Below, one piece after another: positions 5,933 through 14,094 of a DNA stretch of 14,476 nt (the first letter of the stretch is position 1; each line of letters begins with the position of its first letter). Source of the stretch: CAZART01 sp964487555 (GTDB lineage Bacteria; Bacteroidota; Rhodothermia; Rhodothermales; VXPQ01). The notes beneath the pieces are model-generated. The model saw only the letters and a program-made list of their open reading frames with translations. It made no database searches and was not told where the DNA came from. Location of the stretch: the NCBI GenBank assembly GCA_964487555.1, contig CAZART010000128.1, forward strand, positions 1-14,476, written 5' to 3'. Made by a program: the position numbers and the translations under genes.

Positions 5933-7708
5933 ATGTCTGAAGGACAGGGTTTGAAGACGACTGCGCCCTTCTATCTCGCCCTCGTACTGCTACTCACGCT
6001 TCCGGCTTCGACGCTCGCGCAGGACCGGGAGGATCGATTCGGCAGATTTGACGACCTGATTGGCGGCCATCTCAATCCGCTCTCTCAACTGAGCCGCGTC
6101 TCGGGGGCCGGCGCAGCGGTTCCGCTGGAGGGGGCCGTTGATCCGAAAACATATCTCGTGGGGCCGGGCGATCTGTTCAGCATTTCCGTGGGTGGAGCGG
6201 CGCCCCTGATGGTGACGGTCCCCGTGTCGGCGGACGGCTTTTTGATGCTGCCGGACGCCGGCGCCATCGAAGTCGCGGGGCTCACCCTCGAAGAAGCTCG
6301 GGGGGAGGCTACTCGTCTGCTTCGCGAACAGTTCCAACGCGTCCGCCTGGAGGTAACGCTTTCGCAGCCGCGCCAGTTTTACGTGCACGTCTCGGGCGCC
6401 GTGCCGACGCCGGGCCGTTTCATCGCGACCCCCGTTGCTCGACTGGCCACGGTCCTCTACATGGCCTTCGCCGACACGATGCGAGCTCCCGTCGGTAACA
6501 CCAACTACAGACCGGCGATGAGGAACGTCAAGCTGATCCGAAAAGACGGTAGCGAGCGGTCGGTCGACCTTCTCCGATATTTTTCCACCGGGAATACCGA
6601 GCACAATCCCTACCTGCGCGACGGCGACGTCATCTCTCTACCGACGTACGATCCCAACTACGACGCCGTCTTCGTAAGCGGCGCAGTGGCTTTCCCGGGG
6701 ACGTATGATTTTCGCCCTGACGACACGCTTTACGATCTTCTCGTGCTGACTACGGGCCAAAATCCGCCCCGCGGTTTCACGAAAGCGCGCCTCACGAGGA
6801 CCAACGACGACGGATCCGCCGCGTCGGAGATCTACGACGTGGCGTCGCTCGACGGAAGCGTGAGGCTCCGCGCGCGCGACCACGTCCACGCGCTCCCGGA
6901 CGAAACCGTGCGCGGCTCGGCGACGGCTTCCGGATGGGTGAATTTTCCGGGCACGTATTCCATCGTTCCCGGCCGAACGTCGCTTCGCGAGCTGATTCAG
7001 CTGGCCGGCGGCCTGCGCGAAGGGGCCCTCGCGCGCGGCGCCTTTCTGGAGCGAGCGACGCTGCCGAAGCCGCGCCTGGAGAGCCGAAGCGGCAATCGAT
7101 TCGAAGCGGGTCCGAACGACTTCCGGGTGATCCGCCAGGACACGGCGGCCATCCTGAAAACCACGAGGTTAGCCGACATCGACCTTTTGAGCCGGACGTA
7201 TCTTGCGCAGGAGCTTACTTTGCAGAGCCGCGTTCCGATCGATCTCGAAGCGGTGATGGGTGACGGAGGAGCGACGATCATGCTCCAGGACAACGACAAT
7301 ATCGTTGTCCCGCGTGACGAGAACAGTGTATTCGTCTTCGGCCAGGTGAACCGCCCGGGCCACGTGACCGTCGAACCCGGCCGCGACCCGTCGTATTATA
7401 TCGCTGCCTCCGGCGGGATGAGTAGTATGGCCGGCGAGACGTACGTGATCGAGGCCGGCACGGGCCGCTACCTGGATGCGAGCCGCGCCGACGTGCGCTC
7501 CGGCGACTTTCTCTTCGTAGACCGCCGCGTGGATCGGGCGGACGACGCCGACCTCCAGAGGCTGATTTATGAACAGGAACGACTGCTTTTTGAAGAGGAA
7601 CGGGTGAAAAGTGAACGCAGGTCGCGGTTGATTCAGACCGCGCTCCAAACGATCAGCGCCACGACCGCCGTGATCATGGCGTACCTGTACTACAACACCA
7701 CGCGCTAA
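5933..7708 (+). CDS. Wza-like polysaccharide export protein with SLBB domains
   Basis: The 591-residue protein is an outer-membrane/periplasmic export channel subunit for capsule or exopolysaccharide. A signal peptide (hydrophobic 11-29) ends at STLAQ with no lipobox cysteine, so it appears to be cut by signal peptidase I, unlike the lipoprotein Wza of E. coli. A Poly_export domain starts at YLVGPGDLFSISV (74-86). SLBB repeats follow, each opened by a related block: VHVSGAVPTPGRF (151-163), VFVSGAVAFPGTYDF (246-260), ATASGWVNFPGTYSI (330-344) and VFVFGQVNRPGHVTV (466-480). A charged probable coiled coil (about 535-566) leads to a C-terminal hydrophobic helix (about 568-587), which could cross the outer membrane as in Wza. 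It is the first gene of the cluster; the Wzz-like gene follows after 50 bp. Confidence 0.92.
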   Translation: MSEGQGLKTTAPFYLALVLLLTLPASTLAQDREDRFGRFDDLIGGHLNPLSQLSRVSGAGAAVPLEGAVDPKTYLVGPGDLFSISVGGAAPLMVTVPVSADGFLMLPDAGAIEVAGLTLEEARGEATRLLREQFQRVRLEVTLSQPRQFYVHVSGAVPTPGRFIATPVARLATVLYMAFADTMRAPVGNTNYRPAMRNVKLIRKDGSERSVDLLRYFSTGNTEHNPYLRDGDVISLPTYDPNYDAVFVSGAVAFPGTYDFRPDDTLYDLLVLTTGQNPPRGFTKARLTRTNDDGSAASEIYDVASLDGSVRLRARDHVHALPDETVRGSATASGWVNFPGTYSIVPGRTSLRELIQLAGGLREGALARGAFLERATLPKPRLESRSGNRFEAGPNDFRVIRQDTAAILKTTRLADIDLLSRTYLAQELTLQSRVPIDLEAVMGDGGATIMLQDNDNIVVPRDENSVFVFGQVNRPGHVTVEPGRDPSYYIAASGGMSSMAGETYVIEAGTGRYLDASRADVRSGDFLFVDRRVDRADDADLQRLIYEQERLLFEEERVKSERRSRLIQTALQTISATTAVIMAYLYYNTTR

Positions 7709-7748
7709 GCGATCGAGGTTTCGACACCGCCCACAATGAGACTGACGT

Positions 7749-7753
7749 AGGGA
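7749..7753 (+). promoter_or_regulatory. Shine-Dalgarno-like site of the Wzz-like gene
   Basis: AGGGA lies 5 nt before the ATG at 7759. It is one of the few purine-rich Shine-Dalgarno-like sites in the window and supports that start. Confidence 0.4.
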
Positions 7754-7758
7754 ATTCG

Positions 7759-8973
7759 ATGCAACCTGTACAGGAAGAGATCGACCGTCCCGTGAGTACG
7801 GAACGAGAGCGCTCCGAGCGGGCCGAGGCCACGCTGTGGACCGTCGCAGGCCGGCTCTACTCGTGGCGTAAATTCGTTGTCGGCGTGACCGGCGGCGTCG
7901 CGGTGAGCGCCGTCGTCATCAGCCTCCTCCTACCAAACTGGTATCGGGCCTCGGCTCGCGTCCTGGTGTCCGATGCGCAGAGCGGCGGCCTCTCGTCGGC
8001 CATTCTCGGGAATCTTCCGGCGGCGGCATCGGCGCTCCTCGGAGGAGGTCCGGGCGGCGATTATACGAGGTTTCTGGCCATCCTCACGAGCCGCAGCATG
8101 ATGGAAGCCGCCGTCGACTCCTTTAACCTCATCCGCGTCTATGACGTCGAGGACACCGAATCGCCCCTCGAGGATGCCATCAGAGAGCTGCGAGATAACG
8201 CTGAGTTCGAGATCGACATGGAGTATGATTTTCTCCACGTGGCCGTTCTCGACAAGGATCGTGAGCGCGCGGCGCAGATGGCGAATTTCTTCGTCCGGCG
8301 GCTGAACGACGTGAACGCCAGGCTCTCGTCGGAAAGCGCGTCGAACCACCGGCGGTTCATCCAAAATCGATACTTCGAGGCCCGCGCCGAGATGGATTCG
8401 CTGCTGAACGCTACGCAGCGGTTCCAGCAGCGGTACGGGGTCTTTGACCTTCCTGCGCAGGCGGAGAACTTCTTCGAGCAAGTCGCCACGCTTCGCCAGA
8501 GCGCCCTCGAAGCGGAAATCAGCCACGAGGCCTTGCTCGCTCAGTACGGACCCGACAACGCGCAGGTGCGATCGATGAACGCTATTGCCCAGGCAGCAAA
8601 CCGGAAGTATCGGCAGGCTCTCGAAGGTCACGAAGAGCTTCTTCCGGTTCCGCGAGCGGAAGTCCCCACGGTGGCTCGTGAATTCGTTGCGTTGGAGCTC
8701 GAGGGGACCATTCAGCGGACCATTCTCGAGGTACTCGGCCCATTAAACGAGCAAGCGCGGTTCCAGGAAGAGCGGGAAACGCAGGCCGTCCAGGTCGTCG
8801 ACGAAGCCGTACCGCCTGACCGTAAGGCAAAGCCGAAGCGGTCGATTATCTGCATACTGGCCACTCTCACGGCATTTTTTCTCTCGATCGGCTTCGTGCT
8901 TGTATATGAGTGGTGGCGCCGAAATCACCACGTCATCCTGCAGCGGCTTAAATTCTCGGCGGCTGCCTCTTAG
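7759..8973 (+). CDS. Wzz-like chain-length determinant / polysaccharide co-polymerase
   Basis: The 404-residue inner-membrane protein has the two-helix layout of polysaccharide co-polymerases: a first helix at about 38-58 after a charged cytoplasmic N terminus, a large periplasmic part, and a second helix at about 362-383 preceded by the proline- and lysine-rich PPDRKAKPKR (352-361). The segment after the first helix (WYRASARVLVSD, 61-72) matches the Wzz domain. Residues about 190-345 are charged and probably coiled coil (GNVR-like). The C-terminal tail is only about 20 residues, with no Walker motifs or tyrosine cluster, so the BY-kinase domain of Wzc is absent. Such proteins control glycan length and connect synthesis to the outer-membrane exporter, here encoded just upstream. 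A separate kinase, if any, is not in the window. A 69-bp gap precedes the methyltransferase. Confidence 0.9.
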   Translation: MQPVQEEIDRPVSTERERSERAEATLWTVAGRLYSWRKFVVGVTGGVAVSAVVISLLLPNWYRASARVLVSDAQSGGLSSAILGNLPAAASALLGGGPGGDYTRFLAILTSRSMMEAAVDSFNLIRVYDVEDTESPLEDAIRELRDNAEFEIDMEYDFLHVAVLDKDRERAAQMANFFVRRLNDVNARLSSESASNHRRFIQNRYFEARAEMDSLLNATQRFQQRYGVFDLPAQAENFFEQVATLRQSALEAEISHEALLAQYGPDNAQVRSMNAIAQAANRKYRQALEGHEELLPVPRAEVPTVAREFVALELEGTIQRTILEVLGPLNEQARFQEERETQAVQVVDEAVPPDRKAKPKRSIICILATLTAFFLSIGFVLVYEWWRRNHHVILQRLKFSAAAS

Positions 8974-9042
8974 TCGGCTACGGCCGCACGTAAGTCACTC
9001 CAATCCACTGCGCACCGCTCGCGTCGAAGGCGTCGCATCCGC

Positions 9043-9834
9043 ATGATCAAGACACTAGGCCAACTAGATTCACGGTCGCCGATGGGCAAGGTGCTGCGTG
9101 TGCCGCTTCGTCTCATTCCGCCGACAGCCGTGGTCAAGATCAAGACAGGATTGAACAAGGGCGCGCGGTGGAAAGTGGGTTCCAGCATCCATAAATGTTG
9201 GATCGGGACGTACGAATCGGATATGCAGTCCGCCGTCGCCAAGCTCGTACGCCCGGGAATGACGGTATGGGACGTCGGAGCAAATGCAGGCTTCTACACA
9301 CTTGCATTTTCGCGCCTCGTGGGCGCACAGGGACGGGTATTCGCGTTCGAGCCGTTTGCAGAGAATGCCGACAATATTTTGAGCCACGTCCGCCTGAACA
9401 ATCTTCGCAATGCCGTACTCGTGCAGGCGGCGCTCGGTCCCACGAGCGGGCTTACAGGATTTAAAACGGCGGAGTTGAATGCGAAAGGTCGAATTTCGAA
9501 AGACGAGACCTCATACCTCGTTCCGGTCTTCACCGTGGATGATTTCGTGGTTCAGCATCCGACGAGCCGACCCGATCTTCTCAAGATTGACGTAGAAGGA
9601 GCAGAATCGAGCCTCCTCAACGGCGCCCGTAGCTTTCTTCGCGAGTCGTTGCCCATTGTCGTCCTGGCCTTGCACGGTCGGGATCAGTGCGAAAAATGCG
9701 CGGAACTGCTATCGGGCATAGGGTACGCACTCTACTACCTGGATGGGAACTCGATTTCCGGTGTACCCGCCGACAGGGTGGAAATCGTCGCGTTGCCGGG
9801 CACCATGCCCAACCCGTTGACCACGAACGCGTGA
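9043..9834 (+). CDS. FkbM family SAM-dependent methyltransferase
   Basis: The 263-residue protein has the Rossmann fold of the FkbM family. The SAM-binding motif I is VWDVGANAGFYTL at 75-87, the acidic strand-2 end is FAFEPFAEN at 100-108, and the family signature PDLLKIDVEGAESSLL lies at 177-192. These enzymes O-methylate sugars or other hydroxyl groups; in polysaccharide loci they usually modify a sugar residue or cap the chain, which could stop elongation. The substrate here is unknown. No signal peptide or strong membrane helix is seen, so it should act in the cytosol. Its TGA stop overlaps the next ATG by one base (9834), which implies translational coupling to the ligase/polymerase gene. 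M14 is a possible alternative start. Confidence 0.9.
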   Translation: MIKTLGQLDSRSPMGKVLRVPLRLIPPTAVVKIKTGLNKGARWKVGSSIHKCWIGTYESDMQSAVAKLVRPGMTVWDVGANAGFYTLAFSRLVGAQGRVFAFEPFAENADNILSHVRLNNLRNAVLVQAALGPTSGLTGFKTAELNAKGRISKDETSYLVPVFTVDDFVVQHPTSRPDLLKIDVEGAESSLLNGARSFLRESLPIVVLALHGRDQCEKCAELLSGIGYALYYLDGNSISGVPADRVEIVALPGTMPNPLTTNA

Positions 9835-11273
9835 TGTGGAGTCTTTCGTCGACCATAGAACGTATCGGGCCTTCCGAGTTCTGGAAGGCGTCACAGACGT
9901 TGCTCGTCGGCGGCTTTGCCGTTCTTCTGGCCGCAATCCTACTTACGGCATGGCTTTCCACCGTGACGCTCGCTGTCTACGGGGGGCTGATTGTTGGCGG
10001 TCTCGTCCTGGCCTATCTGGCCGGCGACGAGCTCCGAATGCTCTGCGCCCTCCTGATCGGGTTCGTGGCGGTCGTGCGGTATGCAGAAGGCTTCCAACCG
10101 GAAGAGGTTGTCTACGGGCTCCTCTACATGGGTTATCTGACGTACTGGTTCATCAGCCGGCTTTTCTTCTATCGGGACGACATCCTCCGAACGAAGGTCG
10201 ATTGGGCGCTCTTTCTTTTTCTCGTCTACGTCACCATCTCATTGGTCTTGACGCCGATTCTGGGCGGCGAGCTGCCGACGGCGATCAGTCAATGGCTGTC
10301 CTTGACGATGCTCGCCTTCTATTTCCCCATTAAGGAGATCTGTATACGGCGCCGATCGCAGCGTCCCGAGAAGGCGCTGCTCCTCAGTCTGGGCGTAGTC
10401 GCGCTCTTCGTAGTGATGCGCAATCTCCTCATGTACCGCATGGGATTCACGCACGCCGAATACCTCTGGCAGATCGCGACGGGCCGCGTCGTCATGAACG
10501 AGCATGTGCTCATGATGGCCGGAATCGTGTCGCTGCTCTTCCTTCTATTCGCCCGGCGGTGGGTTGAACGAAGCGCTCTGGGTGTACTCTTCATGCTCTT
10601 CTCGGCGGGAGTAATCATCGGCCAGAGCCGCGCCGTGTGGGTGTCGTTCCTTCTCGGCATCGCGGTCATTTTCTTCTTCGTCGATAAGCGCAAGCAACTC
10701 GTGATCGTCGGTCTAGGGATGGCGGGATTCGCGGCGGTCCTGATAGTCGGTACTCTGATCTTCGAGAATTTCTTCACGGTCATCGTCGCGGGTTTGTTGG
10801 ACCGCTTCTTCTCGCTGCAGAGCGCCGCGACTGAGGACATTTCGCTGATTAACCGTTTCGTCGAAATGGATGCCGCATGGCAGCGCATCAAGCTGAACCC
10901 GATCCTGGGGCACGGGCTCGGCGTCGATTTCAAGTACTATAGCCTCATTTCCGAGGTGACGTATGTCCAGTCGTACATACATAACGGACCGGTCGCGACG
11001 TGGTATCGTCACGGCCTGATCGGACTGATTCTCGTCGCGGTGTTCTATCTCGGTTCGATCTGGACAGCCTTTCGCACGGCGCGCATGGCGCGCATTGACC
11101 GGATGAGCCGACTCGTCGCGATTGCGGCGGTAGCCTGTCTCGTGGCCGAAAGCCTTGTCGGCAATATGGCCAATCCTTTGGCTACGTCGGACACGACGCT
11201 CATGATAGCGATGGCCATGGGGCTTACCGCGGCAGCGCGTCACAATGCTGAACAGACGGCCCGAGAGCCGTGA
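9834..11273 (+). CDS. O-antigen ligase / Wzy-type polymerase family membrane protein
   Basis: The 479-residue protein is strongly hydrophobic with roughly 12 or more membrane helices. The ATG at 9834 is chosen because it overlaps the upstream stop and starts just before the first helix; the longer upstream frame would lie inside the methyltransferase gene. Features of the O-antigen ligase family (Wzy_C, PF04932) are a helix beginning GQSRAVWVS at 263-271, a long extracytoplasmic loop (about 311-391) with NPILGHGLGVDF at 355-366, and HNGPVATWYRHGLIGL at 383-398, which matches the conserved His and Gly-rich helix start. Members either polymerise repeat units (Wzy) or ligate glycan to lipid A-core (WaaL), from undecaprenyl-diphosphate carriers. 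Sequence alone does not separate these two. Its stop overlaps the flippase start by four bases. Confidence 0.88.
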   Translation: MWSLSSTIERIGPSEFWKASQTLLVGGFAVLLAAILLTAWLSTVTLAVYGGLIVGGLVLAYLAGDELRMLCALLIGFVAVVRYAEGFQPEEVVYGLLYMGYLTYWFISRLFFYRDDILRTKVDWALFLFLVYVTISLVLTPILGGELPTAISQWLSLTMLAFYFPIKEICIRRRSQRPEKALLLSLGVVALFVVMRNLLMYRMGFTHAEYLWQIATGRVVMNEHVLMMAGIVSLLFLLFARRWVERSALGVLFMLFSAGVIIGQSRAVWVSFLLGIAVIFFFVDKRKQLVIVGLGMAGFAAVLIVGTLIFENFFTVIVAGLLDRFFSLQSAATEDISLINRFVEMDAAWQRIKLNPILGHGLGVDFKYYSLISEVTYVQSYIHNGPVATWYRHGLIGLILVAVFYLGSIWTAFRTARMARIDRMSRLVAIAAVACLVAESLVGNMANPLATSDTTLMIAMAMGLTAAARHNAEQTAREP

Positions 11274-12556
11274 GCGAGCAGCCAACAGTTTCTGAGGGCA
11301 GGCCGACGCTCCTCCGCAACATCTCGTGGCTGGGATTTGCAAGCGCACTGGTGAAGCCCATCTGGTTCGTCTTCATCACGGCTGCTTGCATGCGCCTTCT
11401 CGGGGTCGGTGAGTTTGGGGTGATGTCGGCAGCGCTTTCACTCGGAATGATTGCGACGGCGTTTATCGACCTCGGCATGATACAGTACATCACGCGTGAG
11501 GTGGCGCGCGAACCGTCGCATGCATCGCGGTTCTTCACCAATTTTCTGAGCCTCCGTCTCGGAAATGCCGTCGTGGCGTGGATTGGTGCGCTCGTCGCTG
11601 CACTCCTGCTCGGCTATGGGAGTGGCGCGCTGGCTGCCGTCGCATTCGCCACAATCTATACGCTCACGCTCAGCATCACGAACCTCTGCCGAGCCGTCTA
11701 CCGTGCTTTTGAGGACCTTCGGCAGGAGGCTATCATGCTGATCGTCGAGAAGGTCCTCGTGATCGGTGCCGGGTTCGTCCTGCTTTACTGGACGCGTACG
11801 GCATCTTGGACACTCTCGGGCATGGCGGCAGGAATGTCCATTGCGACGGTCGCCAACGCATGGTGGATTCATCGGACTTATGCACCGCTGCGTCCTCGCC
11901 TCCTGAGTGCTTCGTTTCTTCGTCGTTCGGTGCGCGTGATGGTACCCTTCGGTCTGGCGGGACTATTCACGGTCATGTACTACCGCGTCGATATTGTTAT
12001 GCTAGAGGCAATACTGGGCGAGGTGCCGACCGGCCAGTACGGAGCGGCATACCGAATTCTGGAGGCGTTGCAGCTGCTTCCCACGATGGTTGCACTGGCG
12101 GCTGTGTATCCGCGCATGGCACGATTGTATCATGAAGGACAGTTTGCACGTTTCCACAGGCTGCTCCAGAAGAGTGCCGCCGGCCTCGTGGCTGCGGGCG
12201 TTCTGATTAGCGCGGCGATCGCGCTCCTGGCTGAACCCATAATTGCGCTCCTCGCGCCCGATCCGTCGTACGGACCGGCCGCCGGTGCACTCCGAATCGT
12301 CGTATGGAGCTTTCCGTTTTTGTGCGCCAATTTCACCCTGTATTCCGCATTAATTTCGATGGACCAGCAGCGCTTCGCCTCAATTGTGCTGGGGATGGCG
12401 GTGTTGGTGAACGTCGGCTTCAACGCCATTCTGATCCCCCGCCTCGGTATAAATGGTGCAGCTATCGCGACCATCATTCCGGAAGTCCTTCTTGCTGGAA
12501 TCTATGCGGCTCGTTACAGGTATGTACGCAAAGTTCAACCAAATGCATCGGTGTAA
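11270..12556 (+). CDS. Wzx-like polysaccharide flippase (MOP superfamily)
   Basis: The 428-residue protein starts at a GTG that shares a GTGA overlap with the stop of the ligase gene. It has about 12 hydrophobic helices with the layout of the polysaccharide_synt/RfbX family. N-terminal LLRNISWLGFASALVKPIWF is typical, as are GEFGVMSAALSL (47-58) and YYRVDIVMLEAILGEVPTGQYGAAYRILE in the middle, which is the MOP-family helix 7-8 region. The C-terminal part has the matching LIPRLGINGAAIATIIPE block. Flippases of this type move undecaprenyl-linked repeat units to the periplasmic face, so the protein feeds the polymerase/ligase encoded upstream. Its TAA stop overlaps the next ATG (TAATG), so it is translationally coupled to the sugar dehydrogenase gene. 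Substrate is unknown. Confidence 0.9.
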   Translation: MSEQPTVSEGRPTLLRNISWLGFASALVKPIWFVFITAACMRLLGVGEFGVMSAALSLGMIATAFIDLGMIQYITREVAREPSHASRFFTNFLSLRLGNAVVAWIGALVAALLLGYGSGALAAVAFATIYTLTLSITNLCRAVYRAFEDLRQEAIMLIVEKVLVIGAGFVLLYWTRTASWTLSGMAAGMSIATVANAWWIHRTYAPLRPRLLSASFLRRSVRVMVPFGLAGLFTVMYYRVDIVMLEAILGEVPTGQYGAAYRILEALQLLPTMVALAAVYPRMARLYHEGQFARFHRLLQKSAAGLVAAGVLISAAIALLAEPIIALLAPDPSYGPAAGALRIVVWSFPFLCANFTLYSALISMDQQRFASIVLGMAVLVNVGFNAILIPRLGINGAAIATIIPEVLLAGIYAARYRYVRKVQPNASV

Positions 12557-14064
12557 TGCCCAGAGATAGTGGCCGTGCAGCAATCGCGCTTATTTTACTA
12601 ATTTTATCGGCGCCTGTATTTCCGGGTATTAGCGTCGTGTTGGCCCAGGATGAGGAACCGTTCGAATACATATTCGATATCCAGGAAGCATTTCCGAGTT
12701 TGACGTTTGAGTTTCCCGTCAAATTTGCGAACGACGGACGTGGACACCTATACGTCGTGGAACGAGCGGGCAGAATCTATTCATTCCCAAACGACTCTAC
12801 CACCGCCGACACCACGAGGTTTTTGGATATTCGCGATCGGGTGCTGGACAAAGATATAGAATCCGGCATGCTCGGACTCGTGTTTCATCCGAATTACGAT
12901 CTGAACGGATTCTTTTACGTGTTTTATTCGATTGATGACCCTATACGTTCGCGGGTGTCTCGATTTGAGCGATCGGAGAGCGACCCAGCAGTGGCTGACC
13001 CCGAGAGCGAGGTTGTTATACTTGAGGTAGAAAAGCCTACGCCGAAGCACAATGGTGGCGACCTCGTTTTCGGCAATGACGGGTACCTCTACGTTTCCCT
13101 GGGAGACGGAAGCACCGGCCACGACACGTATGGGAACGGTCAAAATCTTACGACGCTCCTCGGCTCCATCCTGAGAATCGACGTGGACAATCCATCGGAT
13201 GGGCGCAATTATGGTATACCGCCCGACAATCCGTTCGCCGGGAATGTCGAGGGCTACCGAGAAGAGATTTTCGCATATGGATTCCGTAATCCGTGGCGTT
13301 TCTCAATCGATGGGGAAAGCGGTCACATCTGGGTTGCGGATGTGGGCGAGGACACGTGGGAAGAGATTGATTTTGTTGAGAAAGGCGGCAATTACGGCTG
13401 GCCGATCGTGGAAGGGCCTGTGTGTTACAATCCGCCCGAGAACTGTTCCAATGAGAATCTTAAACCTCCCGTTCACGCCTATTCCCACGAAGTTGGGGTC
13501 TCGGTGACAGGCGGCCACGTATATCGCGGGGAACGAGTCCCCGAGCTCGTCGGCAAGTACATCTTCGCCGATTGGAGTGGAAGGCAGATATGGTCGCTGG
13601 ATTACGACGGACGGAACCCATACGAGAACGGGGTTGAGCCTGTCGTGGAGCAAATCACCGACGGGCAGCGGTTTATTTCGTCATTCGGCGTCGACGAAAA
13701 CGGCGAGCTCTACATGCTCTTCACGTTCCTGGGGAAAGTGATGCGGTTCGTTGCGACGGTAGCAACCAACGTCGAACCTCCCGAAGTACCGGATACCCCC
13801 CTCATTGGGCTCGAGGTCGTCGGGCCGAATCCATCGGGCGGACGGTCGATGGTCGAATTAGTCTTGCGCAACGGTGGCTCCGTCAAGGCCGCGGTATTCG
13901 ACGTGCTTGGCCGAGAGGTGAGCGGGCTCTTCAGTGGACGCTTAGCCCCCGGGGCAGCCCGGGAGATCACGCTTGACGCCTCCTCCCTGCCCAACGGCGT
14001 CTATTTTCTTCACGCCATGTCGGAAAGTGGTGTGGTGACGCGAAAATTCGTCGTCGCACGGTAG
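12556..14064 (+). CDS. Secreted PQQ-dependent sugar dehydrogenase with T9SS C-terminal sorting domain
   Basis: Starting at the ATG that overlaps the flippase stop gives 502 residues; an in-frame extension upstream lies inside the flippase gene and is rejected. A signal peptide (hydrophobic 9-30, ending VVLAQ) leads to a glucose/sorbosone dehydrogenase beta-propeller (PF07995): NDGRGHLYVVERAGRIYSF (59-77), GMLGLVFHPNYDLNGFFYVF (104-123), KHNGGDLVFGNDGYLYVSLGDG (164-185) with H165 as the likely catalytic His, YGFRNPWRFSID (241-252), DVGEDTWEEIDFVEKGGNYGWP (262-283) and YIFADWSGRQIWSL (335-348). Residues about 418-502 form a Por/T9SS sorting domain: VVGPNPSGG, VKAAVFDVLGREV, SSLPNGVYFLHA and a final TRKFVVAR. 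Known relatives (Asd/YliI) oxidise aldose sugars with PQQ. The protein should be secreted across the outer membrane. The first half of the gene looks poorer in G+C than the sorting-domain part. Confidence 0.92.
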   Translation: MPRDSGRAAIALILLILSAPVFPGISVVLAQDEEPFEYIFDIQEAFPSLTFEFPVKFANDGRGHLYVVERAGRIYSFPNDSTTADTTRFLDIRDRVLDKDIESGMLGLVFHPNYDLNGFFYVFYSIDDPIRSRVSRFERSESDPAVADPESEVVILEVEKPTPKHNGGDLVFGNDGYLYVSLGDGSTGHDTYGNGQNLTTLLGSILRIDVDNPSDGRNYGIPPDNPFAGNVEGYREEIFAYGFRNPWRFSIDGESGHIWVADVGEDTWEEIDFVEKGGNYGWPIVEGPVCYNPPENCSNENLKPPVHAYSHEVGVSVTGGHVYRGERVPELVGKYIFADWSGRQIWSLDYDGRNPYENGVEPVVEQITDGQRFISSFGVDENGELYMLFTFLGKVMRFVATVATNVEPPEVPDTPLIGLEVVGPNPSGGRSMVELVLRNGGSVKAAVFDVLGREVSGLFSGRLAPGAAREITLDASSLPNGVYFLHAMSESGVVTRKFVVAR

Positions 14065-14094
14065 TATTTCAGTATCCGATTCCAGTATCTCTCA

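Noticed and set aside
9687..9833. In-frame 49-codon extension of the O-antigen ligase family protein
   Set aside because: It overlaps the FkbM gene, is arginine-rich and unlike a membrane protein N terminus; the ATG at 9834 fits the coupling seen throughout the cluster.
12304..12555. In-frame 84-codon extension of the sugar dehydrogenase
   Set aside because: It lies entirely inside the flippase gene and would bury the signal peptide; the ATG overlapping the flippase stop gives a normal signal sequence.
14065..14094. Repeated AGTAT triplet of motifs between the dehydrogenase and cytochrome genes
   Set aside because: Three copies of a 5-mer in about 30 bp are too short to separate from chance, and no stem or promoter motif accompanies them.
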